Positions 5,959 to 6,137 of a DNA stretch of 6,137 nt are shown here, in pieces (position 1 is the first letter of the stretch; each line of letters opens with the position of its first letter). Under the pieces are notes generated by a model. It was given only the letters and a program-made list of their open reading frames with translations, did not search any database and had not been told where the DNA came from. A program made the position numbers and the translations under genes. The stretch is from Fimenecus sp045593555 (GTDB taxonomy: Bacteria > Bacillota > Clostridia > Oscillospirales > Acutalibacteraceae): positions 1 through 6,137 of the forward strand of contig JAZNWU010000023.1 of assembly GCA_045593555.1 (NCBI GenBank), given 5' to 3'.

Positions 5959-5985
5959 AAGGAGAGCAGAACGCTCTCCTTTTTT
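5959..5985 (+). terminator. Intrinsic terminator after the UPF0371 gene
   Basis: A nine-pair stem, AAGGAGAGC (5959-5967) with GCTCTCCTT (5973-5981), has a five-base loop AGAAC, and the descending arm runs into a row of T residues (5980-5985). It begins five bases after the stop codon and closes the AI-2E/UPF0371 unit. Confidence 0.92.
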
Positions 5986-5995
5986 AAATGTTCCT

Positions 5996-6011
5996 ACAAA
6001 TTATAATTTGT
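5996..6011. repeat. Perfect 16-bp AT-rich palindrome beside repeat copy 3
   Basis: ACAAATTATAATTTGT reads the same on both strands. It sits between the terminator and the outer edge of repeat copy 3, with no gene start nearby to regulate inside the window. It could be a protein-binding site, part of the repeat's target, or chance in AT-rich DNA. Confidence 0.5.
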
Positions 6012-6137
6012 CGGGATGTTGCCTTCCCCTCGAGGGGAAGGTGTCACCGCAGGTGACGGATGAGGTGGAAAATTTGTTATCCATTGATAATTAACGGTTG
6101 CTAAAGCAACCTACACCTCATCAGTCTGCTTTGCAGA
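6012..6137 (+). repeat. Palindromic dispersed repeat, copy 3 (cut by window end)
   Basis: Same family as copies 1 and 2. In order: outer flank CGGGATGTTG (6012-6020 region); a perfect 20-bp palindrome around TCGA (6022-6041); the hairpin GTCACC/GGTGAC (6043-6048/6052-6057); the arm GATGAGGTG (6059-6067); a core with TTATC/GATAA (6077-6081/6086-6090) and GGTTGC/GCAACC (6096-6101/6106-6111); the arm CACCTCATC (6114-6122); and TCTGC/GCAGA (6125-6129/6133-6137), where the window stops before the second terminal hairpin. It is the mirror image of copy 1, sharing even the outer CAACATCCCGA flank. Confidence 0.85.

Noticed and set aside
1..6137. Composite transposon bounded by inverted copies 1 and 3
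   Set aside because: There is no transposase or recombinase gene, the five genes look like ordinary chromosomal genes, and the third copy inside fits a dispersed repeat family.

Overview
This window looks like chromosomal DNA from a low-GC Gram-positive bacterium, most likely a gut-type member of the Clostridia (Oscillospiraceae or Ruminococcus-like). The evidence is AT-rich coding sequence, AGGTG/GGAGG-type ribosome binding sites, sigma-A-like TATAAT boxes, Firmicutes-type gene families, and dispersed palindromic repeats of a kind I associate with gut Clostridia (from memory, not searched). I see no phage, plasmid, CRISPR, rRNA or tRNA genes.

Layout, left to right. A truncated palindromic repeat (copy 1, 1-138) opens the window. 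It is followed closely by a gene for a membrane-anchored alpha/beta hydrolase (179-1018, +). This gene converges on an OmpR-family response regulator (1065-1736, -), with a shared bidirectional terminator between them. A 212-base divergent region (1737-1948) holds a promoter for each neighbour and a ladder of direct repeats spaced like OmpR/PhoP-family binding sites. A ketopantoate-reductase-family gene (1949-2965, +) follows and ends directly at repeat copy 2 (about 2972-3111), whose last hairpin plus T-run makes its terminator. Then comes a two-gene transcription unit: an AI-2E-family multispanning membrane protein (3247-4440, +) and, 32 bases later, a UPF0371/DUF1846 protein (4473-5954, +), closed by a strong terminator. 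A third repeat (copy 3, about 6012-6137) runs off the right end. The longest stretch without a gene is 281 bases (2966-3246), made of repeat copy 2 and the promoter of the AI-2E gene.

How the genes work together. There is no convincing multigene system. The response regulator has no partner kinase here and is probably self-regulated. It could also act on the reductase gene, because the direct repeats lie between the two promoters. The AI-2E and UPF0371 genes are very likely co-transcribed, but the second has no established function. The five genes otherwise look like ordinary, independently transcribed core or accessory genes.

The most interesting material is the repeat family. Three diverged copies share an arm-core-arm plan, but the core of copy 2 is flipped relative to its arms. 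Copy 2 supplies a terminator, and copy 1 carries promoter-like boxes aimed at the hydrolase gene. Both window ends lie inside copies, so the window may be a contig that broke at repeats.
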